NCBI RefSeq assembly: GCF_000069945.1 | Contig: NC_010545.1 | Coordinates: 1,736,001 to 1,800,000 of the forward strand | Origin: Corynebacterium urealyticum DSM 7109 | Lineage (GTDB): Bacteria > Actinomycetota > Actinomycetes > Mycobacteriales > Mycobacteriaceae | Direction of reading: 5' to 3' | Length of the DNA stretch: 64,000 bases | Shown: positions 45,393 to 54,888 of the stretch, piece by piece | How positions within the stretch are numbered: position 1 is the first letter of the stretch | Layout: each line of letters opens with the position of its first letter | Position numbers and translations under genes: made by a program | Notes under the pieces: generated by a model | Databases searched by the model: none | Told to the model about the DNA's origin: nothing | The model's input: the letters and a program-made list of their open reading frames with translations, nothing else

Positions 45393-47000
45393 ATGGATCT
45401 CATTCTTGCTGCGTCGCAGAAGACAAACCCGATCCTGAACATCAGCGTGTTCGTCGCCTTCATCGTGGTGACGATGTACATCGTGACGAAGGCTGCCGCC
45501 AAGCCACAGAAGTCCGCGACGGACTTCTACACGGGTGGCGCGTCCTTCACCGGTACCCAGAATGGTCTGGCCATCGCGGGTGACTACCTCTCGGCGGCGT
45601 CCTTCCTGGGCATCGTCGGCGCGATTGCGCTCACGGGCTACGACGGCTTCCTGTACTCCATCGGCTTCTTCGTTGCATGGCTCATCGCCCTGCTGCTGGT
45701 CGCCGAGCCGCTGCGTAACACCGGTAAGTTCACCATGGCGGACGTGCTCTCCTTCCGCCTGAAGCAGCGCCCGGTGCGCGTGGCCGCAGCTTTCGCGACC
45801 CTGTTCACCTCGCTGTTCTACCTGATCGCTCAGATGGCCGGTGCCGGCTCCCTGGTCTCCGTCCTGCTGGACCTGCACTCCAAGACTGCCCAGGCCGTCG
45901 TCGTCGTGGTCGTCGGCCTGGTGATGATGGCTTACGTCCTCATCGGCGGCATGAAGGGCACCACCTACGTGCAGATGATCAAGGCGGTTCTGCTGATCGC
46001 CGGTGTTGGTTTCATGTTCCTGATCATCGCTGTGATGTGGAAGGGCAACCTTTCCCAGCTCTTCGCTGACGCGGTGAACTCTCACGGTGACCCGGCGATC
46101 CTACAGCCTGGCCAGAAGTACGGCGCGACGACCGCAACGAAGTTCGACTTCATCTCCCTGGGTGTGGCCCTGGCACTTGGTGCCGCTGGCCTGCCGCACG
46201 TCCTGATGCGCTTCTACACGGTTCCGACCGCGAAGGAAGCACGTAAGTCCGTGACCTGGGCGATCGTCCTGATCGGCTCCTTCTACCTGCTGACCCTGTT
46301 CCTGGGCTTCGGCGCTGCCGCGCTGCTCTCCCCGGAGGACATCAAGAACGCGCCGGGTGGCGCGAACGCCGCCGCGCCGCTGCTGGCAATGGAGCTGGCC
46401 GGCCCGATCTTCATGGCCCTGATTTCCGCGGTCGCCTTCGCGACGGTGCTGGCTGTGGTCGCTGGCCTGGCAATTACCGCTTCTGCTTCCGTGGCACACG
46501 ACTTCTACAACGGCGTGCTGCGCAACGGTCAGGCAACGGAGGAGGAGCAGGTCCGCGTGTCCCGCATCACGGTGGTCGTGATCTCGCTGGTCTCCATCGC
46601 GCTGGGCATCCTGGCGATGGACCAGAACGTGGCCTTCCTGGTCTCCCTGGCGTTCTGCATCGCTGCATCCGCTAACCTGCCGACGATCCTGTACTCCCTG
46701 TACTGGAAGAAGTTCAACACCACTGGCGCCGTGGCCTCCCTGTGGGTCGGCCTGGGCGTGGCGCTGGTCCTGATCTTCTTCTCCCCGGCTGTCTCCGGTG
46801 CAGAGACCGCGATGTTCCCGAACGTGGACTTCTCGTGGTTCCCGCTGACTAACCCGGGTCTGGTCTCCATCCCAGCTGGCTTCATCGCCGGTATCGTGGG
46901 CACCTACCTTGGCAAGGGTGACGAGGATCCGAAGCTGCAGTCCGAGATGGAGGTTCGCTCCCTCACCGGTGTTGGTGTGGAGGCTCCGGTCGACCACTAA
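45393..47000 (+). CDS. mctC: Cation/monocarboxylate symporter, MctC/ActP type (SSS family)
   Basis: 535 residues with about 13 membrane segments. Sodium-solute symporter family features include DFYTGGASFTGTQNGLAIAGDYLSA at about 46-70, GYDGFLYSIGFFVAWL and LPHVLMRFYTVPTAKEARKS. In C. glutamicum the gene behind a DUF485 gene is mctC, which takes up pyruvate, acetate and propionate; the same arrangement here supports that role. Confident of the family; the symbol is by context. Confidence 0.85.
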   Translation: MDLILAASQKTNPILNISVFVAFIVVTMYIVTKAAAKPQKSATDFYTGGASFTGTQNGLAIAGDYLSAASFLGIVGAIALTGYDGFLYSIGFFVAWLIALLLVAEPLRNTGKFTMADVLSFRLKQRPVRVAAAFATLFTSLFYLIAQMAGAGSLVSVLLDLHSKTAQAVVVVVVGLVMMAYVLIGGMKGTTYVQMIKAVLLIAGVGFMFLIIAVMWKGNLSQLFADAVNSHGDPAILQPGQKYGATTATKFDFISLGVALALGAAGLPHVLMRFYTVPTAKEARKSVTWAIVLIGSFYLLTLFLGFGAAALLSPEDIKNAPGGANAAAPLLAMELAGPIFMALISAVAFATVLAVVAGLAITASASVAHDFYNGVLRNGQATEEEQVRVSRITVVVISLVSIALGILAMDQNVAFLVSLAFCIAASANLPTILYSLYWKKFNTTGAVASLWVGLGVALVLIFFSPAVSGAETAMFPNVDFSWFPLTNPGLVSIPAGFIAGIVGTYLGKGDEDPKLQSEMEVRSLTGVGVEAPVDH

Positions 47001-47148
47001 GCCACTCCCCTAGGCTCCTCGCCTTGGATAAGCCCAGCCACTTGGTCAACGGTGGCTGAGCAACACCCCCGCCGCATCTGGCTAGTTCCGGAAGCTGCGG
47101 GGGTACCTTGTATCATGAGTGGTCGTGCCCGCAGGGTGCGGTCGCACA

Positions 47149-47221
47149 GCCCCAGTAGCTCAGTGGATAGAGCACGGCTCTCCTAAAGCCGGTGTCGGAG
47201 GTTCGATTCCTCTCTGGGGCG
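47149..47221 (+). tRNA. tRNA-Arg (anticodon CCT)
   Basis: A 73-base cloverleaf: acceptor GCCCCAG/CTGGGGC with discriminator G; D arm GCTCAGTGGATAGAGC; anticodon stem CGGCT/AGCCG with loop CTCCTAA (anticodon CCT, codon AGG); T arm GGAGGTTCGATTCCTCT. It is followed by T-rich sequence (CTTTTTTGTTTTTTG) that may end transcription. Confidence 0.95.
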
Positions 47222-47281
47222 CTTTTTTGTTTTTTGCCCTCAGCTTGACCATCACTAGTCCCACCAACCCACCCACCTACA

Positions 47282-47300
47282 TTGTGTTAGCCTAACCTAA
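47282..47300 (+). promoter_or_regulatory. DtxR/IdeR iron-box operator
   Basis: TTGTGTTAGCCTAACCTAA matches the DtxR 19-bp consensus (TTAGGTTAGCCTAACCTAA) at 17 positions. It lies about 60 bases before the SIP gene, so that gene should be repressed by DtxR when iron is plentiful. Confidence 0.85.
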
Positions 47301-47360
47301 GAATAAGGCGTGGGTGCGGGCATTCTCTTCCCACAGCACCCCAGTGTTTGAAGGACAGTG

Positions 47361-48227
47361 ATGGTTATGGCTGCCCAGCCGCAAAACTCAGCGCCGAAGC
47401 GCAAACCCCGTAAGGCCAACGAAGCAACCGTGACTGGCCGTCGCCAGCTCTCGCCGGATCTCGTTCGTTTGAGCTTGAACTCTCCTGCATTTGTGGGCAA
47501 GCAGCTGGAGTTTACAGATCACTACATCAAGTTCCTCTTCGCGCCAGAGAGCGCCGATTACTCGTGGCCATTCGATCTCGAAAAGGTCCGCGAGGAGCAG
47601 CCCAGGGAAAACCAGCCAGTGACCCGAACCTACACCCTGATTAACCTGGACCCAGCAACCGGGGACTTCGACGTGGACTTCGTCACCCACGGTGATTCTG
47701 GCCTGGCCGCTCCCTGGGCACGCACGGCTGAGGTCGGGGCAAAGATCGGCTTCTTCGGCCCGGGTGGCGCGTGGGGCCCCGGGGAAGAATATGAGCACTT
47801 TGTCTTCGCTGGCGATGAATCCGCGGCACCAGCCATCGGTGCGGGACTGAAGCACCTCCCCGAGGGAGCCACGGCGACCGCCTATATCGAGATCGAGGCA
47901 GAGGACCGGAAGTTTGAGCTCCCTACCCGCGAGGGCGTGGACGTCAACTGGGTTATCCGCGATGGGGCAACCCACGGCACGGAGCTTTCTCGCGTGGTGC
48001 GCTCGGCCGGTGTGCCAACGGGCAAGAAGACCAGCTGGTTTATCCACGGTGTCGCCGAGATGATTAAGGAAATGCGCCGCTTCCTCTTCGTCGACTCGGA
48101 GATCCCCCGCGCCGACGTTTCGATTTCTGGTTACTGGCGGATCGGCATGACCGAGGACCAGTGGCAGTCCTCGAAGCGCGAATTCAATGCTGAGATTGAG
48201 CAAGAGGAAGCACAAGCCCAGGCCTAA
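47361..48227 (+). CDS. Siderophore-interacting protein (FAD-linked ferric reductase, SIP/ViuB family)
   Basis: 288 residues: an FAD-binding barrel with VTRTYTLINLDPATGDFDVDFVTHG (the RxYTxR-like FAD motif and the conserved HG) and an NAD(P)-binding half with HFVFAGDESAAPAIG and the C-terminal GYWRIGMTEDQW. Such proteins release iron from imported ferric siderophores by reduction. GTG 47358, ATG 47361 and ATG 47367 are alternative starts; AAGGA sits at suitable distance from 47361. The upstream DtxR box predicts iron-repressed expression. Confidence 0.9.
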   Translation: MVMAAQPQNSAPKRKPRKANEATVTGRRQLSPDLVRLSLNSPAFVGKQLEFTDHYIKFLFAPESADYSWPFDLEKVREEQPRENQPVTRTYTLINLDPATGDFDVDFVTHGDSGLAAPWARTAEVGAKIGFFGPGGAWGPGEEYEHFVFAGDESAAPAIGAGLKHLPEGATATAYIEIEAEDRKFELPTREGVDVNWVIRDGATHGTELSRVVRSAGVPTGKKTSWFIHGVAEMIKEMRRFLFVDSEIPRADVSISGYWRIGMTEDQWQSSKREFNAEIEQEEAQAQA

Positions 48228-48280
48228 CGCTTGCTCGCAGACCTAGCGCTCGCAAGCACCCCCTTTGAGCGGGCGAAAGC

Positions 48281-48469
48281 CTAGGCGGGCTGGAGCTCCC
48301 GCTCCGCCTTGGGATCTGCCTCTGCGCCTGTGGCCGCATTGCCCTCGGCAGCGACGGCAGACTTCCGTCGCCTTGCCAGGAGCCTGTCCACCGCCAACAT
48401 GGCAGCAAAGCTGATCCCCAGCAGTGGCAGAAACAGGCCAACCGGGATCGCAACGAGAGCAATGATCAC
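48281..48469 (-). CDS. Small membrane protein, overlapping the upstream gene
   Basis: 62 residues from GTG 48469, which overlaps the TGA of the upstream gene (GTGA). One hydrophobic stretch (about 3-28, ALVAIPVGLFLPLLGISFAAML) is followed by a basic patch and an Ala/Glu-rich tail. No good ribosome site of its own, so expression would rely on coupling. The frame stays open upstream, so a frameshifted single gene with the neighbour is another possibility. Function unknown. Confidence 0.45.
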   Translation of the reverse strand: MIIALVAIPVGLFLPLLGISFAAMLAVDRLLARRRKSAVAAEGNAATGAEADPKAERELQPA

Positions 48470-48912
48470 CCAGTCGATGCGGCTGAGGTTCGCCTGCCCC
48501 TTCTCAGGTATGTCACGGCAACGCCGATCGCGACGACGCCGATGAGCGCTCCCACCGGGAGCAGGATCACCGGCAGAGGATTGATCACCACTCCGTCTCC
48601 TTGCGAGGGCCTGTACTCGTAGTAGAGCGCTGAGCCCCATGCGACGAGAAGACACGCGGCCCCGACCCCGTTTAGCGCGTTGAGGACCAGAACCCCCGAG
48701 CTCCACAGAGCCAGAAACAGGAGAAAGGCGGCGAGAACAGTCGCAGCCCAAACCAGGGGCCAGGACACCGACTCGGCAAGAGTAAATGCGACCGCAGAGC
48801 ACAGGCCGACGAGAGCCTGCAAAACAATTGTCGCCAGCAGGTAGGCGCGGCGAGAACCCGATTCCACTGGGGCAGTAGCCGGAGCGGGCACAGATTTCAC
48901 TGAACGAGTCAT
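48466..48912 (-). CDS. Hypothetical membrane protein with four TM segments
   Basis: 148 residues from ATG 48912 (MTRSVKSVPAPATAPVE); the frame extends further upstream but without a better start. Four hydrophobic segments: about 26-50, 54-80, 82-102 and 112-140. It ends in a basic RRGRR tail and overlaps the next small gene by four bases. No known motif. Confidence 0.6.
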   Translation of the reverse strand: MTRSVKSVPAPATAPVESGSRRAYLLATIVLQALVGLCSAVAFTLAESVSWPLVWAATVLAAFLLFLALWSSGVLVLNALNGVGAACLLVAWGSALYYEYRPSQGDGVVINPLPVILLPVGALIGVVAIGVAVTYLRRGRRTSAASTG

Positions 48913-49039
48913 GAGGCGACTTTCTGACGCATTGTGTCCTCTAGCGAAGACTGACAGTACCTCTATTCTCGTTGCTATTCGACAAAAATACACCCTTCTA
49001 AACGTATAAACGTTTGCTGACAAAGCATTTTTAGGGGCG

Positions 49040-49045
49040 TAGCCT
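49040..49045 (+). promoter_or_regulatory. Probable -10 box TAGCCT of lipoprotein copy 1
   Basis: TAGCCT seven bases before ATG 49053; the paralogues have TAATCT at 49762-49767 and 50491-50496 at the same distance (7 and 6), so all three appear leaderless. Confidence 0.45.
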
Positions 49046-49052
49046 CAGGGGC

Positions 49053-49698
49053 ATGAGGTACCAAAAAAGTTGCACTATCCATCGCCCTCTCCTGCACCTT
49101 GGCGGGAACGCTGAGCGCGTGCAGCGATGATGGCACCGCCACCGAATCTACCGATGCCAGCTCGCCGGCAACCGTCACCCAGACGATGAAGGAGTCGAAC
49201 CCCTCGGCGGCGAAGGACCAGCCGAAGCCTGAGCCGACGAGGAAGTCCCCGGCACAGGAGAGCGAGCCGGGCAAGAAGCCGGATAAGCAGTGCGGAGACC
49301 TCCCCGCCGAGGAGGCGCTCCGACAAAACGTGGGCAAGCTCGCCTCCCCAAAGGGCACTGACTGGACATGGAACACGTCGTATGCCGGCACGGATCTCTA
49401 CGACCCTTGTGCTGATCTTTCGCCCATCGTGCTGACCATCGACGGCGCAACCGGATCCAGCCCGTACCACATCATGCTCTTCCACAAGGGCGAGTACCTG
49501 GGCACCGCTACCGCCGAACCGCAGGGCTTCTCCCCCGACGTCAAACAGGTCGACGGGAAGACCCTGGCAGTGACCTACTTCTACACCAAGCCCGGCGAGG
49601 CTAACGCTGAACGCTCGGGCGAAGCCCACGCCACCTTCACCTGGGATCCGACACAGGAGAAGGTCGTCATGAACGGCGAACTGCCGCCGAAGCCTTAG
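49053..49698 (+). pseudogene. LppP/LprE-like lipoprotein, copy 1, frameshifted in its signal peptide
   Basis: From ATG 49053 the frame reads MRYQK and is lost at six A residues (49063-49068). With one A fewer it reads MRYQKVALSIALSC and continues to lipobox LAGTLSAC, giving 214 residues, the same as copy 3. The mature domain has the LppP/LprE pattern: YDPCADLSPI, SSPYHIMLFHKGEYLGTATAEP and a KPGEANAERSGEAHATFTWD tail, plus a conserved cysteine pair. As written, the in-frame starts are internal and the signal peptide is cut. Mycobacterial relatives are surface lipoproteins of unclear function. Confidence 0.75.
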
Positions 49699-49731
49699 TC
49701 CTGGTCCGCCAAGGCCCCACCCTCACTACTC

Positions 49732-49756
49732 CCCCAGGTCAGCTTTATACCTGGGG
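49732..49756 (+). terminator. Hairpin between lipoprotein copies 1 and 2
   Basis: CCCCAGGT/ACCTGGGG stem with a nine-base loop, a few bases before the -10 box of copy 2. It lacks a T-run, so termination is not certain. Confidence 0.4.
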
Positions 49757-49774
49757 CGAAGTAATCTCATAGCC

Positions 49775-50411
49775 ATGAGGCTCCACAATGTTGCGCTACC
49801 ACTGGCTCTTTCCTGCGTCCTCGCGGGAGGACTGGTCGCGTGCAGCAGTGACGGCAGCGACGCTGCCGACTCCGCTTCCCCCGTCACCATCACCCAGACG
49901 GTGAAGAAGACGCGGCCCGCGGAAAGCAAGGACCGGGCCAAGCCAAAGCCAACGAGAAAGGCCCAGGAGAGCGAGCCAAGCAAAAAAGACCCGCCCCAAG
50001 CGGTGCGGAGACCTTTCCGCCGAGGAGGCGCTGGCACAGAACGTGGGTAAGCTTCCGACCCCTGATTACATCAGCCGGGACTGGAACACCGAGTTTGCCG
50101 GCACGGGTCTTTACGACCCTTGCGCTGATCTCTCGCCTATCGTCCTCACGATTGATATGGCAACAGCTTCCAGCCCATACCACATCATGCTCTTCCACCG
50201 GGGCGAGTACCTGGGCACCGCCACCGCCGAACCGCAAGGCTTCTCCCCCGCCGTCAAGCAGGTCGACGACCAGACGATCGCGGTGACCTACTTCTACACC
50301 AAACCCGGCGAGGCCAACGCTATGCGCTCCGGCGAAGCCCACGCGACCTTCACCTGGGACCCGGCACAGGAGAAGGTCATCATGGACGGCAATCTGCCGC
50401 CACGGGGCTAG
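49775..50411 (+). pseudogene. LppP/LprE-like lipoprotein, copy 2, frameshifted in its linker
   Basis: The signal peptide and lipobox are intact (MRLHNVALPLALSC, LAGGLVAC), but the frame shifts at six A residues (49982-49987) in the Lys/Pro linker and the upstream frame stops at about 50050. With one A fewer the linker reads SKKTRPKRCGDLSAEEALAQ, as in copy 1, and continues through YDPCADLSPIVLTI and YHIMLFHRGEYLGTATAEP to 211 residues. As written, the 91-residue product would be an acylated stub. A TAATCT box lies seven bases before the ATG. Confidence 0.75.
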
Positions 50412-50454
50412 GTCACGCGCCACCGACTGGCGCCCCGCTACAACAGGAACCACC

Positions 50455-50487
50455 CACATCCCAGGCCTACCCCTGGCCTGGGATGTG
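50455..50487 (+). terminator. Hairpin between lipoprotein copies 2 and 3
   Basis: Twelve-base perfect stem CACATCCCAGGC/GCCTGGGATGTG with a nine-base loop, directly before the -10 box of copy 3. No T-run. Confidence 0.45.
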
Positions 50488-50502
50488 CATTAATCTCAAA
50501 GC

Positions 50503-50951
50503 ATGAGGCACCACAATGTCGCGCTAGCCCTCGCCCTCTCCTGCGCTCTCGCGGGAACGTTGGCCGCGTGCAGCGGCGACGACTCCACCACCGACGCCAC
50601 CGGGAACAGCGCACCAACGAGCGCCAGCCAGAGCAGCGTCGTCCCAACCACGGCGACAGCGCCGCAGACCACAGAGAGCTCCCCCAAGCACAAGCCGGAG
50701 CCGACCAGGAAGCCGCGCGACACCGAGCCCCGCACGCAGTGTGGCAACCTCTCCGCCCAAGAACTCGTGGCCACACATGTCGATAAGCTCCCACCACCTC
50801 CCTCCACCGAGAGCTCGTGGGACACCGAGCGCGCCGGCATCGGCCTCTACGACCCCTGCGCCGAACTCTCCCCCATCGACATCACCGTGGAGGGCGCAAC
50901 AGCTACCAGTCCGCACCACATCATGCTCTTCCACAAGGACCAGTACCTAGG
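50503..50951 (+). pseudogene. LppP/LprE-like lipoprotein, copy 3, 5' part, split by the resistance island
   Basis: Signal peptide MRHHNVALALALSC, lipobox LAGTLAAC, linker, CGNLSAQELV and YDPCAELSPIDITV, up to HHIMLFHKDQYLG. At that point the 12-kb island enters, with target duplication CCTAGG. The remaining 66 codons lie at 62971-63166. Joined, they give a 214-residue protein with no other defect. The gene has no A-tract frameshift, unlike copies 1 and 2. Confidence 0.85.
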
Positions 50952-51843
50952 TGTGATGTCCAGGGACGTTGTTGAGTCGGTCGAAGGGTACGCCGCCAAT
51001 CGCAGAGTGGTGTCGGTGGTGGTTGTAGAAGTGGAGCCAGCCGGGCAGCGCCAGGCGTCGTTCGGCCTCTGAACCGTAAAACCTGGCATAGGCCCAGCCG
51101 TCCCCGAGCGTGCGGTGGAATCGCTCGATCTTCCCGTTCGTCTGCGGCCGGTAGGGGCGTGTCCGCTTGTGTCGGATGCCGAGCCGAGCGCAGAAGTCCC
51201 TCCATGCGTGGGATCTGTATGCCGACCCGTTGTCGGATAGGACTCGCTCGACGGTCACGCCTCGTTCGGCGAACCAGGCCACGGCGCGTTCGAGAACTCC
51301 CACCGCTGTGCTCGCCTGCTCATCCGACCAGATTTCTGCGTATGCGACGCGGGAGTGGTCGTCGATGACTGTGTGAACGAACGCCGTCCCGGTGCGCGGC
51401 TTGTGATCTTTTCCTCGTGGTAATCCCGGAGTCGCGAGCTTGTTCCGTGCGCCTTGCTGCCGACCTACGTAACGATGTCCACCGCCGTCGGGGATGTTGC
51501 CGAACTTCGTGACATCGACATGAATCAACGATCCCGGATGAGGATGCTCATATCGCCGCAATGGCTCGCCAGTGACACGATCGATATGCGAGAGGCGGTT
51601 CACGCGGCAACGGACGAGGACCGCGTGAACAGTCGACGTCGAGAGACCAAGTCGCGCAGCGATCTGGGCTGGCCCCAGTCGAAGCCGCCAGCGCAGGTTG
51701 ATGATCTTCTTCTTGACATGCTCGGGCGTCCTGCCTGGGATCCGGTGCGGCTTGCTGGAGCGATCCTGCATCCCAAACTCACCCTCTTCCCGGTAGCGGC
51801 CTGCCCATTTCCGGGCAGTGATCGGGGAGACCATGAACATCTT
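50947..51843 (-). pseudogene. IS481-family transposase, C-terminal part, split by Tn5393
   Basis: About 297 codons with a helix-turn-helix region (GPAQIAARLGLSTSTVHAVL) and rve catalytic core: aspartate in LIHVDVTKFG, aspartate in VERVLSDNGSAY, glutamate in TNGKIERFHRTL. The N-terminal 33 codons are at 59959-60056 beyond Tn5393; allowing for the 5-bp ATCTT duplication the frame is exact, giving 329 residues. The last codons read GHHT and the stop TAG lies in the CCTAGG target, not in the element. Confidence 0.88.
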
Positions 51844-51876
51844 GGGGTCGTTTGCGGGAGGGGGCGGAATCCTACG

Positions 51877-54763
51877 CTAAGGCTTTGGCCAGCGATATTC
51901 TCCGGTGAGATTGATGTGTTCCCATCCGAGCGGCGAAACATGGGCCAAGAGATCGGGCGATAGCAGCTTTCCATCGCGTTTCTGGTTTGCAACGACCTCG
52001 CCGAGCTTCATGGTGTTCCAGAAGATGATGATGGCGGCGAGCAGATTCATGCCGGCGATGCGGTAATGCTGGCCTTCGGCGGAACGGTCGCGGATTTCAC
52101 CGCGGCGGTGGAAGCTGATTGCCCGCTTCAGCGCATGATGAGCTTCGCCTTTGTTGAGCCCGATCTGGGCACGCCGTTGGAGTTCGGCATCCAGAATCCA
52201 GTCGATCATGAACAGGGTGCGCTCGACGCGACCGACTTCCCGCAGGGCTGTCGCGAGCTCGTTCTGCCGCGGATAGGAGGCGAGTTTCCGCAGAATCTGG
52301 CTTGGCGCGACGGTCCCGGCAGCAATGGTGGCGGCGATGCGCAGGATGTCGGGCCAATTGCGCTCGATCATGGCTTGGTTGACCTTTCCGCCGATCAACG
52401 CTCGCAGGTGCGCCGGGGCGGCCGACGGATTGAACGCGTAGAGCCGTTTGGATGGCAGGTCGCGGATGCGCGGAGCGAACCGGTAGCCGAGAATGGCACA
52501 TGCGGCAAAGACGTGATCGGTGAAGCCGCCCGTGTCGGTGAACTGCTCGCGGATATGGCGTCCAGCATCGTTCATCAGCAGGCCATCGAGGATGTAAGGC
52601 GCTTCGCTTGCCGTTGCAGGAATCACCTGGGTTGCGAACGGCGCATATTGGTCGGAGACGTGGCTATAGGCTTTCAGGCCCGGGGTATTGCCATATTTCG
52701 CGTTGACCAGGTTCATGGCCTCACCTTGCTCTGTAGCGACGAAGAACTGTCCGTCGCTCGAAGCCGACGTGCCCATGCCCCAGAACCGGGCCATGGGTAA
52801 CGCTGCCTGTGCCTCGACCACCATGGCCAGCGCCCGGTCATAGGCTTCGCCCTCGACATGCCACCGTCCAATGCGGATCAATTCCCAGAAGGTGTGGGTG
52901 TTTGTCGCATCCGCCATTTTGCGCAAGCCGAGGTTGATCCCTTCCGCCAAGATAACGTTCATTAGCCCGATCCGGTCAGCGCAGGGTGCTCCTGTGCGCA
53001 GATGGGTGAACGCTTCGGTGAAGCCGGTCGCCGCATCCACCTCCAGCAGGAGATCGGTGATGCGCGTGGGCGGGATCTGCTTGTAGAGATCGAGCACCAG
53101 ATCTTCGGCGCCTGTCGGCGCGGCGGCTTCGAGTTTCTCGATATGCAGAACGCCGTTTTCAATCGACCCGCCCGGGATCGTGCCTGCGCGAGCGGCACGG
53201 CCAAGCTCGCGCAACCGCATGTCGAGGCGAGCTTGCCGGTCTGCCAGCCATTCCTCCGGCCGCAATGGCACAGCGAGACGACCGCCTTCCGCGATGGCTT
53301 GTGCCGGAACGAGTGCGTGTTTCAGATCGCCATAGCGCCGGGACCTAGTAAGCCAGACATCTCCGGAGCGGAACGCATCGCGCAGATGGAACAGCACCGC
53401 GATCTCCCATAGGCGAGCGTCGCCAGCCCTCTGGGCCCGAAGGTGGCGATGCCATTTCGAGCTGGGCCGCAAGAAGCTGGTCATCGCGGCATCGTTCAAA
53501 CCGGTACGAAGGGCCGTCACCGCTTCCAGAAGCGGCAGTGCAACGGGCGCAGCTCGCAGATCGAGCAGGCGCAACATGCGTGGAGCGTATCGGCGGAAGC
53601 GGTGATAACCGTCGAGCACATGATTGAGCGGATCGTCGGCCATGGTGGCGGTCAGCCTGGTTGCCATTGCAACAAGGGTTTTTTAAGCCGTCCCACCCTG
53701 ACCCACTCGCGATGACATCGCCCAGCGGCTGGCCATCATCCTGTGCATCGACCAGGGCGCCCCCGATCTCGGCGAAGGATTTCAGGGTGTCACGCACCAC
53801 CCCCGCTTCGTCTGCGACCTTTGCATGGCAAATACGCTCCGAAGCACGGTAGAGACGGCCGACGATCCGGTCGTGGGTTTCGACCACTGCGTCGGCCAAC
53901 ATCGCCTGCCATTCCGAGACGCAAACAGCCAAGATCGCAAGCCGCCTGTCCTCCGGGAGATCGCGCATGCCGTCGGCATAATACCGTTCACCCTGCCTGC
54001 GCAGACGAGTCACCCGATGGGCAGGAACGCCGGCAAGCAGATCCTCGGGGAGATCGACGCGTTGCAGATATTCGAGCCGGTCGAGCAGCCGGTTGGCCGA
54101 CGAAGAGTTCGAGCCAGGCTCGAACTGGCGCAGCCACACAAAACGGGTCACCCGATCATCAGCCGTCTCCTCGAGCAATGCCAGCAACTGTTCTCGGATC
54201 GACATAGGCAGCCGACTGGCGATCCTCGTCTCGATGCGTCGCTCGGCATCGACGAGAGCCGCGGCACAAAGCCGCTCGATCGTGGATGTCGCGGGAAGGA
54301 CAGTGCGGGTGCGTCGGCACTCGGCTACGAAGCGACGGGCGATATCCTCGTTCGACACCGCCATCTCGGCTTCTCGGAACAACCATTCCTTCAGCTCGCT
54401 CGCACCACGTCCGGAGAAGGTGCGGAAGCCGTAGAGCCCCCGTAACTCGGCAAGATGCTCGTGCCGTGTTTCCTCGCGGGCAGCATAGTCTACGAGATCG
54501 TCGGCACCCAGGCCAAGCTGCGCTCCGATAAATTCGATGACCTCTGCAGGGATCAGTTCGCCTGGAGCCAGCACCCGGCCGGGATAGCGCAGGACACACA
54601 ATTGCAGGGCGAAGCCGAACCTGTTGTGAGCGCGCCGACGCAGCCTGATATGCCCAAAGTCTTCATCACTCAGCGTATAGTGCTTGAGCAAATCCGTCTG
54701 TGAAGTCGGCAAGCGCAACAGCGCGTCTTTCTGCCGATCGGTTAGAGTGACGCGACGCGGCAT
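51877..54763 (-). pseudogene. tnpA: Tn5393-type transposase TnpA, frameshifted at an A6 tract
   Basis: Tn3-family transposase read on the minus strand from MPRRVTLTDRQK (54763). The N-terminal 358 codons carry the DUF4158-type region; the frame is then lost at six A residues (T6 at 53679-53684 on the plus strand). The second part (from about 53667 to 51877) has the catalytic domain with DQYAPFATQVIPAT, RDRSAEGQHYRIAGMNLL and GEYRWPKP. Removing one A gives GLKTLVAMATRLTATMADD and a 961-residue protein, family length. Removing one C from the adjacent CCC would also restore the frame. Confidence 0.85.
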
Positions 54764-54888
54764 ACATGTTCCTTTTTCAAAATCTGATAGCGTTCAAGAC
54801 GCTTTGTTTATGAAGCTGGTTGAGATACATTTCCAGAGGTCAATGCAATCGTGGCCGAAGCGCCGCCTCAAACCAACGTTTGTGATAC
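54764..54888. other. Region between tnpA and tnpR (probable res site)
   Basis: 125 bases separating divergent tnpA and tnpR, where Tn3-family elements carry the resolution site and both promoters. I did not identify the three resolvase subsites individually. Confidence 0.45.
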
